From positions 72,590 through 136,589 of the forward strand of contig CAKUAS010000005.1 in NCBI GenBank assembly GCA_934636655.1: a stretch of DNA of 64,000 nt, written 5' to 3'. The DNA comes from an uncultured Oscillospiraceae bacterium (lineage in GTDB: Bacteria > Bacillota > Clostridia > Oscillospirales > Oscillospiraceae). How positions within the stretch are numbered: the first letter of the stretch is position 1; every line of letters starts with the position of its first letter. The translations under genes and the position numbers were made by a program. The notes below the pieces were generated by a model. It saw nothing but the letters and a program-made list of their open reading frames with translations, did no database searches and was not told where the DNA came from. This document shows positions 48,780-56,823 of this stretch, one piece after another.

Positions 48780-49945
48780 GGTTTCAACTCCTTTCCGAAG
48801 ATATCCTCCATGAAGCCGCCCACGATGCCCGAGGCTGTCTTCTGCATATCTGAGGTGACATGGGTATAGGTGTCCAGCGTGAAGGACGCATTGGTGTGTC
48901 CCAGAATTCCAGACAGCGTTTTGGCATCCACGCCGCTGGTGAGGGCGTGGGTGGCGAAGGTGTGGCGCAGATCGTGGAAGCGAATACTGGGCAGCCCCGC
49001 CCGCCGGAGCAGCGTTTTCATGTGGAGGTAGGCCGAGCCGGGGTTGACAGGATCCTCCGGCTTCGCTGGGTCGGGGAATATCCATTGACTGATGGTATCC
49101 GCCTTGCGCCGCCGCAGGATGTCCGCCACCGTCTTCGGCAGGAGGATGGTACGCATTCCCTTTCCCGTTTTTGTCTCGCCGACGGTGTACTCACCCTTCC
49201 TCTGGCTGTGGAGGGTGCGGCACACCTTCAGCGTGCCGGCATTCCCGTCGAAGTCGCTCCACTGCAGACCGCAGATCTCACCGCGGCGCAGGCCGGTCAT
49301 CAGCTCCGTCTGAAAGAAGTCCCGCCACACCTCGTCCCGCTCCACCACCGCGAGAAAGGCGTCCAGCTCCTCGCCGGTCAGAATGCGCTTGGGCTTGTAG
49401 TTGGGTTTGGGCGCCGTTGTACCTTCGGTGGGATTTCTGGGAATGACATGGGCCTGCACCGCGTCCTTCAGCGCGGTGTGGAGGGTGGTATGGATGTGGC
49501 GCACCATGGAGTCAGAGAGCTGATGCCCCATCTCGGGGTGCTCGCGGATGCGCCCCTCCGTTTTCAGACGGCGGTACATCCGCTGGATATCCTGTTGGGA
49601 GATGAGGGAGATCTGCTTGTCGCCCAACTGCGGCTTGATATAGTATTCGATGTAGCGGCGGTAGCCCTCGAGCGTACCGGACCGCACTGTGCCCGCCTTG
49701 TATTCTGCGAGCCAGCGATCCAGCCACTCGCCCAAGGTCATCCGGCTGTCCTCGGTCAGCTCCACATCACGGTAGCACTCGATGTTCTGGTGGAGCTTGT
49801 CCAGCAGTGCCTTTTGCGTCTTGGCGTAGACATGACGGAACAGCGGCTCGCCGTTTTCCTTGTGGCCAATGACGATGCGGCCTTCCCAGCGTCCGTCCTC
49901 CCGCCTTCGCACCATGCCGTCGCCGGACGGCCTTCGTTTTGCCAT
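48743..49945 (-). CDS. Tyrosine recombinase (phage-type integrase)
   Basis: 400 residues. N-terminal AP2-like arm-binding domain (GDGMVRRREDGRWEGRIVIG), core-binding domain, catalytic domain with TGLRRGEICGL, HDLRHTFATHA, LGHTNASFTLDTYTHV (Tyr). Start chosen at MAKRRPSG after AAAGGAAGTGAAATAC; the preceding in-frame codons look like leader sequence. It is similar in layout to its neighbour, so the two may be duplicates that act together, as in elements with recombinase pairs. Confidence 0.92.
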   Translation of the reverse strand: MAKRRPSGDGMVRRREDGRWEGRIVIGHKENGEPLFRHVYAKTQKALLDKLHQNIECYRDVELTEDSRMTLGEWLDRWLAEYKAGTVRSGTLEGYRRYIEYYIKPQLGDKQISLISQQDIQRMYRRLKTEGRIREHPEMGHQLSDSMVRHIHTTLHTALKDAVQAHVIPRNPTEGTTAPKPNYKPKRILTGEELDAFLAVVERDEVWRDFFQTELMTGLRRGEICGLQWSDFDGNAGTLKVCRTLHSQRKGEYTVGETKTGKGMRTILLPKTVADILRRRKADTISQWIFPDPAKPEDPVNPGSAYLHMKTLLRRAGLPSIRFHDLRHTFATHALTSGVDAKTLSGILGHTNASFTLDTYTHVTSDMQKTASGIVGGFMEDIFGKELKPWQENEKPATEP

Positions 49946-50034
49946 GTATTTCACTTCCTTTGGATTCATTTTCTTTTTGCAACACAAACAACTACCACAC
50001 TTTTGCGGAAATAGCTATTGGTTTTTTGAAAGAT

Positions 50035-50436
50035 TTAGACCGTCTTCTGGAAGTCGAGAGCTTCCTTGAAGGAGATCCGTCCGTTGGTGCTCTGCACCTC
50101 ACGGACACTCCGACCACGCAGAAGCTGATAGTCACGTGCGTCCATATCGGTGTCCTCGGCCAAAATGTGATTGCATAGGTTCTGCTCCACAGCCAGCTTG
50201 TAGAGCTGTGAACCAACACGGCGCGCATAGTTGTCCATCGTACCGATCATCACAGAGGAGATGGCTTGTGGCAGGAATGCACCAGCACTCTTTGTGTTCA
50301 GGTACCCAATGTAGAATCGCAGCGCGTTCTCCACGAACTCATTTTGCGTGGAGCAGTTGTCACTTTTATAGTGGCTCAGTACATCCTCCCAGATTCGTTC
50401 ATCGATCCAGATCGTATGTCTTTTTTTGTCACTCAT
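50035..50436 (-). CDS. Small DNA-binding-type protein (ribbon-helix-helix-like)
   Basis: 133 residues from MSDKKRHTIWIDERIWEDVLSHYKSDNCSTQNEFVENALRFYIGYL, a beta strand and two helices like the RHH/Arc fold, followed by a helical C-terminal domain. Often found before integrases in such elements; probably a regulator or excision helper. Start after AAAGGATTTGAAGCT. Confidence 0.6.
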   Translation of the reverse strand: MSDKKRHTIWIDERIWEDVLSHYKSDNCSTQNEFVENALRFYIGYLNTKSAGAFLPQAISSVMIGTMDNYARRVGSQLYKLAVEQNLCNHILAEDTDMDARDYQLLRGRSVREVQSTNGRISFKEALDFQKTV

Positions 50437-50528
50437 AGCTTCAAATCCTTTCATTTTTTCTGATAAGCGTCATTTGTTTTCTCGAAAACACTGGCCCTTC
50501 GCCTGTATTTCACAAAAATAGCGTCATT

Positions 50529-50678
50529 TTATGGTTTCCCACGGCAAAACAGCGTCGATTGAAAGCCCTGAAACTGCCCGCACTGCGGGCAGTTGTGGCT
50601 CGCCCTGACGCAGAAAAGCGTCAGGGCTTTCTCCTGCTTCTCTTTCGTCGGCGGCAAATCGGTCTGATTTTCGGTCAT
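50529..50678 (-). CDS. 49-aa Cys-containing protein
   Basis: Overlaps the preceding gene in ATGA, so translation is coupled. The sequence ends ...LTLFCVRASHNCPQCGQFQ...LFCRGKP, with a CxxC and flanking Cys/His that could bind zinc. Too short for a family call. Missed by length cut-offs. Confidence 0.6.
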   Translation of the reverse strand: MTENQTDLPPTKEKQEKALTLFCVRASHNCPQCGQFQGFQSTLFCRGKP

Positions 50679-51037
50679 CCCGCCCGGTCAAGCATCCACG
50701 GCGCATCACCCCCTTCCGGGCAGAACACGCTACGGTAGGTACTGATGTCCGGCACCATGCCACACTCCAGCATGATCCCACTTTGCAGTAAACGCACGCA
50801 CAGCTCCGCATAGACCCTCCGCATCTCGTCCCGGCACCGACGGGCAACGGCTCTTTGCGCATCGGTCAGATCGCCGTAGTGCTCATCGCAGAGGAACAGG
50901 CGAAGCTCTTCTTCATCAATGGGGTCGGCATGATCCTTGTTCCATGCCCACCGGATGTAGCGCACCGTATCGTGCGTGCGACGGAGAACCACCATCGGGT
51001 CATGGTCTACGATAAAGTTTGCAATCTGCTGCATCAT
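50675..51037 (-). CDS. Hypothetical protein of the island core operon
   Basis: 120 residues, acidic and helical (MMQQIANFIVDHDPMVVLRRTHDTVRYIRWAWNKDHAD...). ATGA overlap at both ends (start with the HTH gene, end with the 49-aa gene). I recognise no family. It is part of the compact minus-strand operon that leads to the recombinases. Confidence 0.7.
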   Translation of the reverse strand: MMQQIANFIVDHDPMVVLRRTHDTVRYIRWAWNKDHADPIDEEELRLFLCDEHYGDLTDAQRAVARRCRDEMRRVYAELCVRLLQSGIMLECGMVPDISTYRSVFCPEGGDAPWMLDRAG

Positions 51038-51480
51038 GCGCTTTCTTCCTCCTTCTTTTTGTTCTGCCGATTCAACTCGGCCAGCCGCTTTTCTGCCTTT
51101 GCTCGCTCCATGTCATGCTCCGCCTGCAGGAATTGCCGCTGGTAGTTCAGCTCCATTGCTTCCTGGATGGGGCGGATGGTGTAGATGAGACTTCCGTTGC
51201 GCACGCGGCCATCCTTTGTGGTGATGGTGCTGGACTCGGTGCGGATGAGCCCCTTCTCCTCCAGACCGGTCACATACTTCCGCACGGTGTTTTCACTCAG
51301 CTGCACCGCCCTGCCGATGGTACGGTAGCTGGGATGGCACTGATAGGTCCTGCGATCCTCGCAGCGCAGAAGGTAATTGTAGACGGCAATCTCGTGAGAG
51401 CTGAGTCCGAGATTAAAGACCTCGTTGGGCACGAGATAGTAGTGCTTGTTCGGATCCCGTTTAGGCCAGCGCTGGAACAT
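51034..51480 (-). CDS. Helix-turn-helix (HTH_36-like) protein
   Basis: 148 residues. LSSHEIAVYNYLLRCEDRRTYQCHPSYRTIGRAVQLSENTVRKYVTGLEEKGLI is the winged HTH of plasmid/ICE replication or regulator proteins; C-terminal coiled coil (QAEHDMERAKAEKRLAELNRQNKKKEEES). It overlaps the gene before (TGATG) and the gene after (ATGA). Confidence 0.78.
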   Translation of the reverse strand: MFQRWPKRDPNKHYYLVPNEVFNLGLSSHEIAVYNYLLRCEDRRTYQCHPSYRTIGRAVQLSENTVRKYVTGLEEKGLIRTESSTITTKDGRVRNGSLIYTIRPIQEAMELNYQRQFLQAEHDMERAKAEKRLAELNRQNKKKEEESA

Positions 51481-51689
51481 CAGGCATCACCTCCTGTCTG
51501 CGCGTCTACCCACTGACGGAACTTTTCTTTTGGCACCACGATGCGGTTGCCGATCCGCAGTGCTGGGAAGCCCGTTTCGTGCATGAGTTCGTAGGCACTG
51601 GAGATGGACACGCCCAGCACCTGCGCCACCGTGTTCGCGTTGAGGAACAGCGGCAGCTGGTCAAAGTTGGTGAATGTGGATTCTTGCAT
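51480..51689 (-). CDS. AlpA/excisionase-like helix-turn-helix protein
   Basis: 69 residues: PLFLNANTVAQVLGVSISSAYELMHETGFPALRIGNRIVVPKEKFRQWVDAQTG, the MerR-like HTH of excisionases and AlpA regulators. First gene of the island core operon, start after AAGGAGGAATCCA. In integrative elements it typically controls excision. It is divergent from the polymerase-like gene, which it may regulate. Confidence 0.88.
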   Translation of the reverse strand: MQESTFTNFDQLPLFLNANTVAQVLGVSISSAYELMHETGFPALRIGNRIVVPKEKFRQWVDAQTGGDA

Positions 51690-51817
51690 TGGATTCCTCC
51701 TTTATAATTTTTTATTGAGAGCTGCAAGCAAAAAGCTCCCACCAAAAAAGTGGGAGCAGTATCCATGTTGCAAATTTGGGATCTCATGATAGAATAGAAG
51801 CATCAGGAGGTGAGCCG
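51690..51817. promoter_or_regulatory. Divergent control region of the polymerase-like operon
   Basis: Plus strand: TTGCAA at 51768, 16-bp spacer, TAGAAT at 51790, then ribosome site AGGAGG at 51805. Between the two genes lies a perfect hairpin GCTCCCAC/GTGGGAGC (51737-51759, loop CAAAAAA). On the minus strand it is followed by TTTTTGC, so it can act as a terminator or attenuator in front of the excisionase-like gene. Confidence 0.6.
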
Positions 51818-54800
51818 ATGCCGTTGGTGAAATACAGGATCTATGAGTTGTCCGCCAGAACCGTGATCAGCTATGGAAGGCAGCAGGACGGTGCATATAC
51901 CTTCCATCTCAGCGCCGCCGAAACAGAGAAATGCAAATCACTTTCCGCACCCCACGAGCAGGACGATAACGCACTGTTCTATCAGATCATGTGCGTGCTG
52001 CACGGCGATGCCTTCACCGGAACACCCGGCGGGCAGCTGGTGACGGACCTCTCCGACATCATTTTCTATATGGACTTCTCCGGCATCTTTGACCGGAGCG
52101 GTGCCAGAAAGAAACACCTGATTCGACAGGAGAAGGCCAAGGCTCTGTTCCGTCCCGAGGGCGTGAGCCTGGACTTTGGCTCCGGGCCACATCGCTACCT
52201 CGCCTTTGAGCGTTCGGGCAGCATGAGCCGGCAGGCGCGGCTGTCCTTCATCCGGGAGGATTTTTATGACGCGGTGCGCCGCCGCATCATGATGGATATG
52301 ACCATCGGTGACTGCCAACTCAGTAAACTCTACGCTTACAACGGCCTGATGCTGTCCAGCGGTATCCGCATTGACGGCATCGACATTGACCGCCCCCACC
52401 GGGTGGTGGTCGTTGACAATCCGGTACGAACGCCCCCGCCCACAGAGGTGATCACGGTGGAGGACGACGGAACGCAGAGCAGCACCCGCAAATATCACCG
52501 GTTGGAAACGATGGCCGCTGTCGAAGTCACCTGCTTCGACGGCGAGGGGCTGATCTCCAAACAATATGCCCGCCTTGTTGACGAGAAGCTGTGCGGAAAG
52601 AAAGTCCATACCTCGTTTCAGATCCGTATGCCATATGTGAAGGGCATGCTGCATGAAGTGGACTTCAAGGATTATCTTGACCGCAGCGGTGCGGACACCA
52701 TCACCGATCTGTGGGGCGTGCAGCATCCGATTCAGAAGGTCGACATCATCCTCACCAAGAGTATGTTCAAGGGCTGCGGCTGGCTGAACGAGAGCGGTAT
52801 GAGCTGGGAGGACTACTGGGCGGTGTTCCGCAAGTACCGCCATGCGCTGTACATCACCAATGTGAGCAAGGAGAAACCGGAACAGACCACCGAGCTGAAC
52901 TATCAGTTTCTGACCACCGTTTCCATTCAGGGTGACGAGTTCCGCCCCGCCGATCTGCCGGACGGCTGGGATCACAGTCCGGAGACGGACGAGCGAAATT
53001 GGCTCACCAAGCAGACGGAGCTGGCGTATTACAGCTTCTGCGCCGACGAGTCGTTTCGGCAGAATTATTTTCTGGAAAAGTTTGAACGGGTCAGCTGGTG
53101 GGAACGGCATCAGGGCAGAGACCAGATCCTTGCCGCCGTGCTGAAAAAGAATCCGCGCTTCATCAACGAACCAGTCTATGCCAAGCGGCTGGAGGCCGAA
53201 GCCGATAAAATCGCAGAGCAGTACGCCGTCGGACGGCTAATTGTGGCGGGAGACAACCGTTATCTTTCCGGGGATCTGCTGGATTTTCTGAATTGCCTGC
53301 CTGTTACGAAAACCGGAACAAGTAAAAAAGCGAACACCTTTATCAATTTTCGCTGGGCGCTGGAGTTAAACCATCAGAATTTCTTTGCTCCGGGCGCAGC
53401 TTACCAATCCGGTCATGTCTGCACGCTGCTGCGCAATCCGCACATTGCCCGGAATGAAGAAATGCAGCTTTATCCTCTTGAAGACAGTAAAAATCTACGC
53501 GATCAGTATCTCGGCCATCTGACGGATGTTGTTATGGTTGGCTACACTTCACTCGCCGCGGAGCGTTTGGGCGGTGCCGACTACGACGGCGACATGATCA
53601 AGACGATCAGCGATCCCATTTTGAACGAATGCGTGAAGCGAAACATCCATCACGATCCTCCGCGGCCGCAGAGCATATTTTCCCGGTCGCACAACCTGCC
53701 GCTGCTGATGATCCCCGCGGCCCAGCCACAGATTCGCAGCGCCGACGACTGGGAGGCCCGGTTTGAAACCGTCCGTAGTACCTTCTCCTCCCGTGTCGGC
53801 CAGATCTGCAATGCCGCGCTGGACCGCAGCATCATTGCCTACAACGAAAACTCCGACGCCGAGGAACGGGAGCGCTGCCGGGAGGAGACGGAAACATTAG
53901 CCATCCTCACCGGGCTGGAGATCGACTCGGCCAAGAGCGGCATCCGCCCTGATCTGGATGAGTACCTGACTCATAAAACCGTCAAGCGCAGCGACTTTCT
54001 CAAATATAAAACGCTGGTAGAGGAGATGGAAACCCGGCGGGCCTGGTACGAGCCTACCCATGCCGCCAGGGTGAAGGCATTCTTTAAGAAGGTGGATTGG
54101 AGCAAGGTGGACTCCAACGTGGAGCGTCTGCCGTATCTGGCACAGCAGCTGAAAAAGAACACGCCGCACATCAAGGCAAAGCCCGCCAAGGATGAGGAAC
54201 TGTTTTCCTTCGCCCAGCAGCCGGACTGGAGGGAACAGCTGGATTCCGATAAGCTGGCGGCGGTAGATGCGCTGCTGCAAGATTACGATGCCTGCCTCTC
54301 CCGCATCCGGGCCTGCCGCGTTCCGTTGAAGGAGAAAAAGCGGAAGAGCGATGTGGAGCGCATTCTATATGCCAGAGGGCAGGAGGATGCATACGATCCT
54401 GACGAGCTGTACGCCCTGTTCGGCAGTCTGCCGCCGGAAAAGGTGTCCGCTCTACGGCAGGCCATTCGGGAACAGGCATGGCACCTCATGGACGAGGATG
54501 CACGGGAGCGCTTCCTGCGGGAATGGGTGCCGGAGCCGGAGTTTGAGGATGTTTACGATCTGCTGACCGATTTCCGCTTCGGCGGCTACCGCATCCTGGG
54601 AGACATTGTCTGTGATATGGAGGACGAGAACACCGGCAGGGAGAAAAAGCAGCTGTTTCGTGAAAGCGACTCGAAGGCCTTCACCGCCATGATGAGAGTC
54701 TTCGCGGACAAGTCCGCCTCCCGGAGCTACCGTGACGCCGTAACGGCCAAGTGCCGGGAGCTGCTGACCGCTATCGTGAGACCGACTTTGGCCGTGCGCT

Positions 54801-54889
54801 ATGTGGTGGCCCTCGGCAGGCGTGACCTGCTGTGGGATCTGCTGCCGGAGTACATCGAGAAAAATGTTCTGGAGGTGCGGGATGATTAA
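51818..54889 (+). CDS. QDE-1/YonO-type double-psi-beta-barrel RNA polymerase-like protein
   Basis: 1023 residues from the ATG after AGGAGGTGAGCCG. The central part carries the two landmarks of the cellular RdRP/YonO family in order: HVCTLLRNPHIARNEE (residues about 534-549, matching the RNP..HPGD block of eukaryotic RdRPs) and ERLGGADYDGDMIKTISDPIL, with the catalytic loop DYDGD (Asp588, Asp590, Asp592), the same metal-binding loop as NADFDGD of RNA polymerase beta'. N-terminal 350 residues and C-terminal 400 residues have no family that I recognise; the C-terminus is charged and helical. Predicted activity: single-subunit RNA polymerase (DNA- or RNA-templated). Host: integrative island, two-gene operon. 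Confidence 0.75.
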   Translation: MPLVKYRIYELSARTVISYGRQQDGAYTFHLSAAETEKCKSLSAPHEQDDNALFYQIMCVLHGDAFTGTPGGQLVTDLSDIIFYMDFSGIFDRSGARKKHLIRQEKAKALFRPEGVSLDFGSGPHRYLAFERSGSMSRQARLSFIREDFYDAVRRRIMMDMTIGDCQLSKLYAYNGLMLSSGIRIDGIDIDRPHRVVVVDNPVRTPPPTEVITVEDDGTQSSTRKYHRLETMAAVEVTCFDGEGLISKQYARLVDEKLCGKKVHTSFQIRMPYVKGMLHEVDFKDYLDRSGADTITDLWGVQHPIQKVDIILTKSMFKGCGWLNESGMSWEDYWAVFRKYRHALYITNVSKEKPEQTTELNYQFLTTVSIQGDEFRPADLPDGWDHSPETDERNWLTKQTELAYYSFCADESFRQNYFLEKFERVSWWERHQGRDQILAAVLKKNPRFINEPVYAKRLEAEADKIAEQYAVGRLIVAGDNRYLSGDLLDFLNCLPVTKTGTSKKANTFINFRWALELNHQNFFAPGAAYQSGHVCTLLRNPHIARNEEMQLYPLEDSKNLRDQYLGHLTDVVMVGYTSLAAERLGGADYDGDMIKTISDPILNECVKRNIHHDPPRPQSIFSRSHNLPLLMIPAAQPQIRSADDWEARFETVRSTFSSRVGQICNAALDRSIIAYNENSDAEERERCREETETLAILTGLEIDSAKSGIRPDLDEYLTHKTVKRSDFLKYKTLVEEMETRRAWYEPTHAARVKAFFKKVDWSKVDSNVERLPYLAQQLKKNTPHIKAKPAKDEELFSFAQQPDWREQLDSDKLAAVDALLQDYDACLSRIRACRVPLKEKKRKSDVERILYARGQEDAYDPDELYALFGSLPPEKVSALRQAIREQAWHLMDEDARERFLREWVPEPEFEDVYDLLTDFRFGGYRILGDIVCDMEDENTGREKKQLFRESDSKAFTAMMRVFADKSASRSYRDAVTAKCRELLTAIVRPTLAVRYVVALGRRDLLWDLLPEYIEKNVLEVRDD

Positions 54890-55751
54890 TGAATGGGGAG
54901 AATTCTGCGCATATACCGGAACGGTTTCCTATACCGCCAGCAAGAAGAGCGATACGACCTGGCTGGGCCGATTCACCTTTGCCACGATCCTGGAGTTCGA
55001 GGGGATGGCTCGGATTTTGACCATTCTGGCTCGCGGATATCTGTTCCATGGCAAGGGCGGCACGGTCATTTTAGGTGATCCTCACGATCGAATTGACTAC
55101 GCCCGCCGTGCGCTCTGCGCCTGGTGCAGTGTTCCGGAGGACGGGAAGCGTGTGCCGGACAAGGAATGGCAGTTCCGGACGAACTTTTCGGAGCTGCATA
55201 CGGAGTTCCCGGAGCTGGTGGATGCGGACGGGACCGGCTGGTTTCTCCGCCATGTTCTCTGCGCTGCTGACTTCATGCTGACGCACCCGGAAAAGGTGCG
55301 CAGCACCTCGCTCAAGTATGCGGAGGTCATTCAGTCAAAGTTCGCCGCCGCATGGCGAAGCAAGGTGCTGCAGTATCAGATCCCGATTTTTGCGCCCCAA
55401 ACCAAGGGCGCGTGGACGCTGCGCTTTGATGATGTCCTTGCCGATGCGCTGGAGCTTGGCCCGCTGCGCAAAGAGGGACCGGAGCTACCGCCTGAATTGG
55501 CAGAGAAAGTGAACGCGGCGCTTCCGAAGGAAATTCCATCTGAGGTTGTCTGTACTCTGACCCGCTATTATCTCGCCAACCGGCAGGATGATTGTGAATG
55601 GGTGGTTCTGCCGGTGGCAAACTTTGACGCCTACTTCGGAGATACCAGCTTCAGCAAGAAATATCTGCCCAAAATCCCAGCGGAGATCGTGGAGCGGAGC
55701 AATGCCTTCGGCATCAGCCGGTATCGGATCACAGAAGAATATCTGCCATAA
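54882..55751 (+). CDS. Partner protein of the polymerase-like gene
   Basis: 289 residues; the ATG overlaps the polymerase-like stop by 8 nt and has its own GGAGG, so the two proteins are made together. No family recognised. Mixed composition, Trp- and Phe-rich first third (NEWGEFCAYTGTVSYTASKKSDTTWLGRFTFATILEFEGMARIL), Pro-rich part around 200, acidic end. It has no transmembrane helix and is probably cytoplasmic; a subunit, processivity or template factor is conceivable. Terminator after it. Confidence 0.75.
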   Translation: MINEWGEFCAYTGTVSYTASKKSDTTWLGRFTFATILEFEGMARILTILARGYLFHGKGGTVILGDPHDRIDYARRALCAWCSVPEDGKRVPDKEWQFRTNFSELHTEFPELVDADGTGWFLRHVLCAADFMLTHPEKVRSTSLKYAEVIQSKFAAAWRSKVLQYQIPIFAPQTKGAWTLRFDDVLADALELGPLRKEGPELPPELAEKVNAALPKEIPSEVVCTLTRYYLANRQDDCEWVVLPVANFDAYFGDTSFSKKYLPKIPAEIVERSNAFGISRYRITEEYLP

Positions 55752-55757
55752 GACGCA

Positions 55758-55798
55758 AACAGCGGGACAAGCCTTTACGGCCTGTCCCGCTGTTTTTC
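55758..55798 (+). terminator. Terminator of the polymerase-like operon
   Basis: AACAGCGGGACA/TGTCCCGCTGTT stem, loop of 13 nt and T-run TTTTT. Confidence 0.9.
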
Positions 55799-55864
55799 CC
55801 GTCTGGATTTTGAAAGTGTTTTCCTTGTCTATGGCGGCTCAGTCTTTGAGCTGCTGCCTATGAT

Positions 55865-56038
55865 TTACTCGTCATCATCGGGCCATGTTGAGATCATGTG
55901 AATATCGCCGGTGTCCATATCCATCGCCATGTGATCGCCCATGCGCATCATGAGATCCCCATCGGAGTCCATCGCCATATTATCCGAAATGCTCATGGCG
56001 AAGTCGCCGTCATCATAGTCAAAAAATCGATTGCACAC
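55865..56038 (-). CDS. Met/Asp-rich small protein
   Basis: 57 residues from GTG (TGC follows) after AGGAGGTGGGTACA; the longer frame with ATG at 56080 is mostly overlap. The product is an internal repeat of MAMDSDGD / MAMDMDTGD phrases with MRMGDH between, ending STWPDDDE. Very acidic. Such proteins occur in Clostridial mobile elements without known role. Its start overlaps the nucleotidyltransferase end by 20 nt, so they are coupled. Confidence 0.6.
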   Translation of the reverse strand: MCNRFFDYDDGDFAMSISDNMAMDSDGDLMMRMGDHMAMDMDTGDIHMISTWPDDDE

Positions 56039-56702
56039 TGTACCCACCTCCTCTATTGAAATATCTGTTATAAACCTCATTCACCGCTTCCACATACACC
56101 ACAAAGGACGGATGATCATGATTTTGTCGAAACAGATACATATTTTTCTTCTCAAGATACCTGTCACGAACCTTCTGCCATAATCCAGCTTTCTTCAGTT
56201 TATCCGCTCTATCTTTTACTTGATGAGATTTCGGCACTTCGTTCCATGTGTATTGATCCAAGCCCAGTGCGTACACATTTTTGTTATGTATCAAGCGCAT
56301 GTAATTCCCGTTTTTATTTTTCGTGGTAATAGCAACATCAAAGCTGAATTCAACATTTGGAGTGTCCTTAAAATACAGCAGTGCAGTCAAGCAAGAAGTT
56401 GAATCTTGTGCATCCGAAAAGAACTTTCCGCCCACCGCTTTGTTAAGGGCATTTCTAATTGTATCTTTCAACAATCGCGGGTCACGATACTCGTCATTTG
56501 CTTTCATGGCCAAAAGGTTGTAGTCAAGGTCATATGGACCCTCCCCGTTTCTCGTGATCATATTCCTTGCCCCGCTTCCGACAAGTGAAAACTGTGCAGA
56601 AATGCCCTCCTCCTTCAATAGCTCGCAGGTTTTCTTCAGGACGTCCGAGCAATTCGAACGATAGCACTTTGCTTCGGACTCGCAAACAAACTCATACGCC
56701 AT
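56019..56702 (-). CDS. Polymerase-beta-type nucleotidyltransferase
   Basis: 227 residues from MAYEFVCES, start after GAAGGAGAGTATGC. NTase signature: SLVGSGARNMITRNGEGPYDLDYNLL (GS motif and Asp-x-Asp) and a third acid in VEFSFDVAITT. The rest is helical with no second domain of a known effector. It could transfer nucleotides to a protein, RNA or small molecule, as in NTase toxins or oligonucleotide cyclases; the lack of a neighbouring effector argues against CBASS. Coupled to the Met/Asp-rich gene. AT-richer than the polymerase operon. Confidence 0.75.
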   Translation of the reverse strand: MAYEFVCESEAKCYRSNCSDVLKKTCELLKEEGISAQFSLVGSGARNMITRNGEGPYDLDYNLLAMKANDEYRDPRLLKDTIRNALNKAVGGKFFSDAQDSTSCLTALLYFKDTPNVEFSFDVAITTKNKNGNYMRLIHNKNVYALGLDQYTWNEVPKSHQVKDRADKLKKAGLWQKVRDRYLEKKNMYLFRQNHDHPSFVVYVEAVNEVYNRYFNRGGGYSVQSIF

Positions 56703-56823
56703 GCATACTCTCCTTCTCGCCCATGCCATCCATTCAACATCAAGGTTAAATCATTATAGAATAGCATAGAAAGTTTGATTGTCAATAGCAACTTGGCCCT
56801 ATTTTGAATATTTTCCGCATATT

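Noticed and set aside
48780..49085. N-terminal 102-residue extension of the second recombinase
   Set aside because: It is the out-of-frame shadow of the first recombinase; the GTG at 48779 has a good ribosome site and starts the AP2-like domain.
50524..50862. 112-aa minus-strand frame at the 49-aa gene
   Set aside because: Wrong frame; the ATGA-coupled 49-aa gene at 50529-50678 and the 120-aa gene explain the region better.
51776..51817. TTG start 42 nt upstream for the polymerase-like gene
   Set aside because: The frame includes the ribosome binding site AGGAGG itself; the ATG at 51818 has ideal spacing.
56019..56702. CBASS oligonucleotide cyclase
   Set aside because: No effector (phospholipase, nuclease or membrane protein), ubiquitin-like or HORMA gene next to it, and no recognisable CD-NTase clade motif beyond the basic triad.
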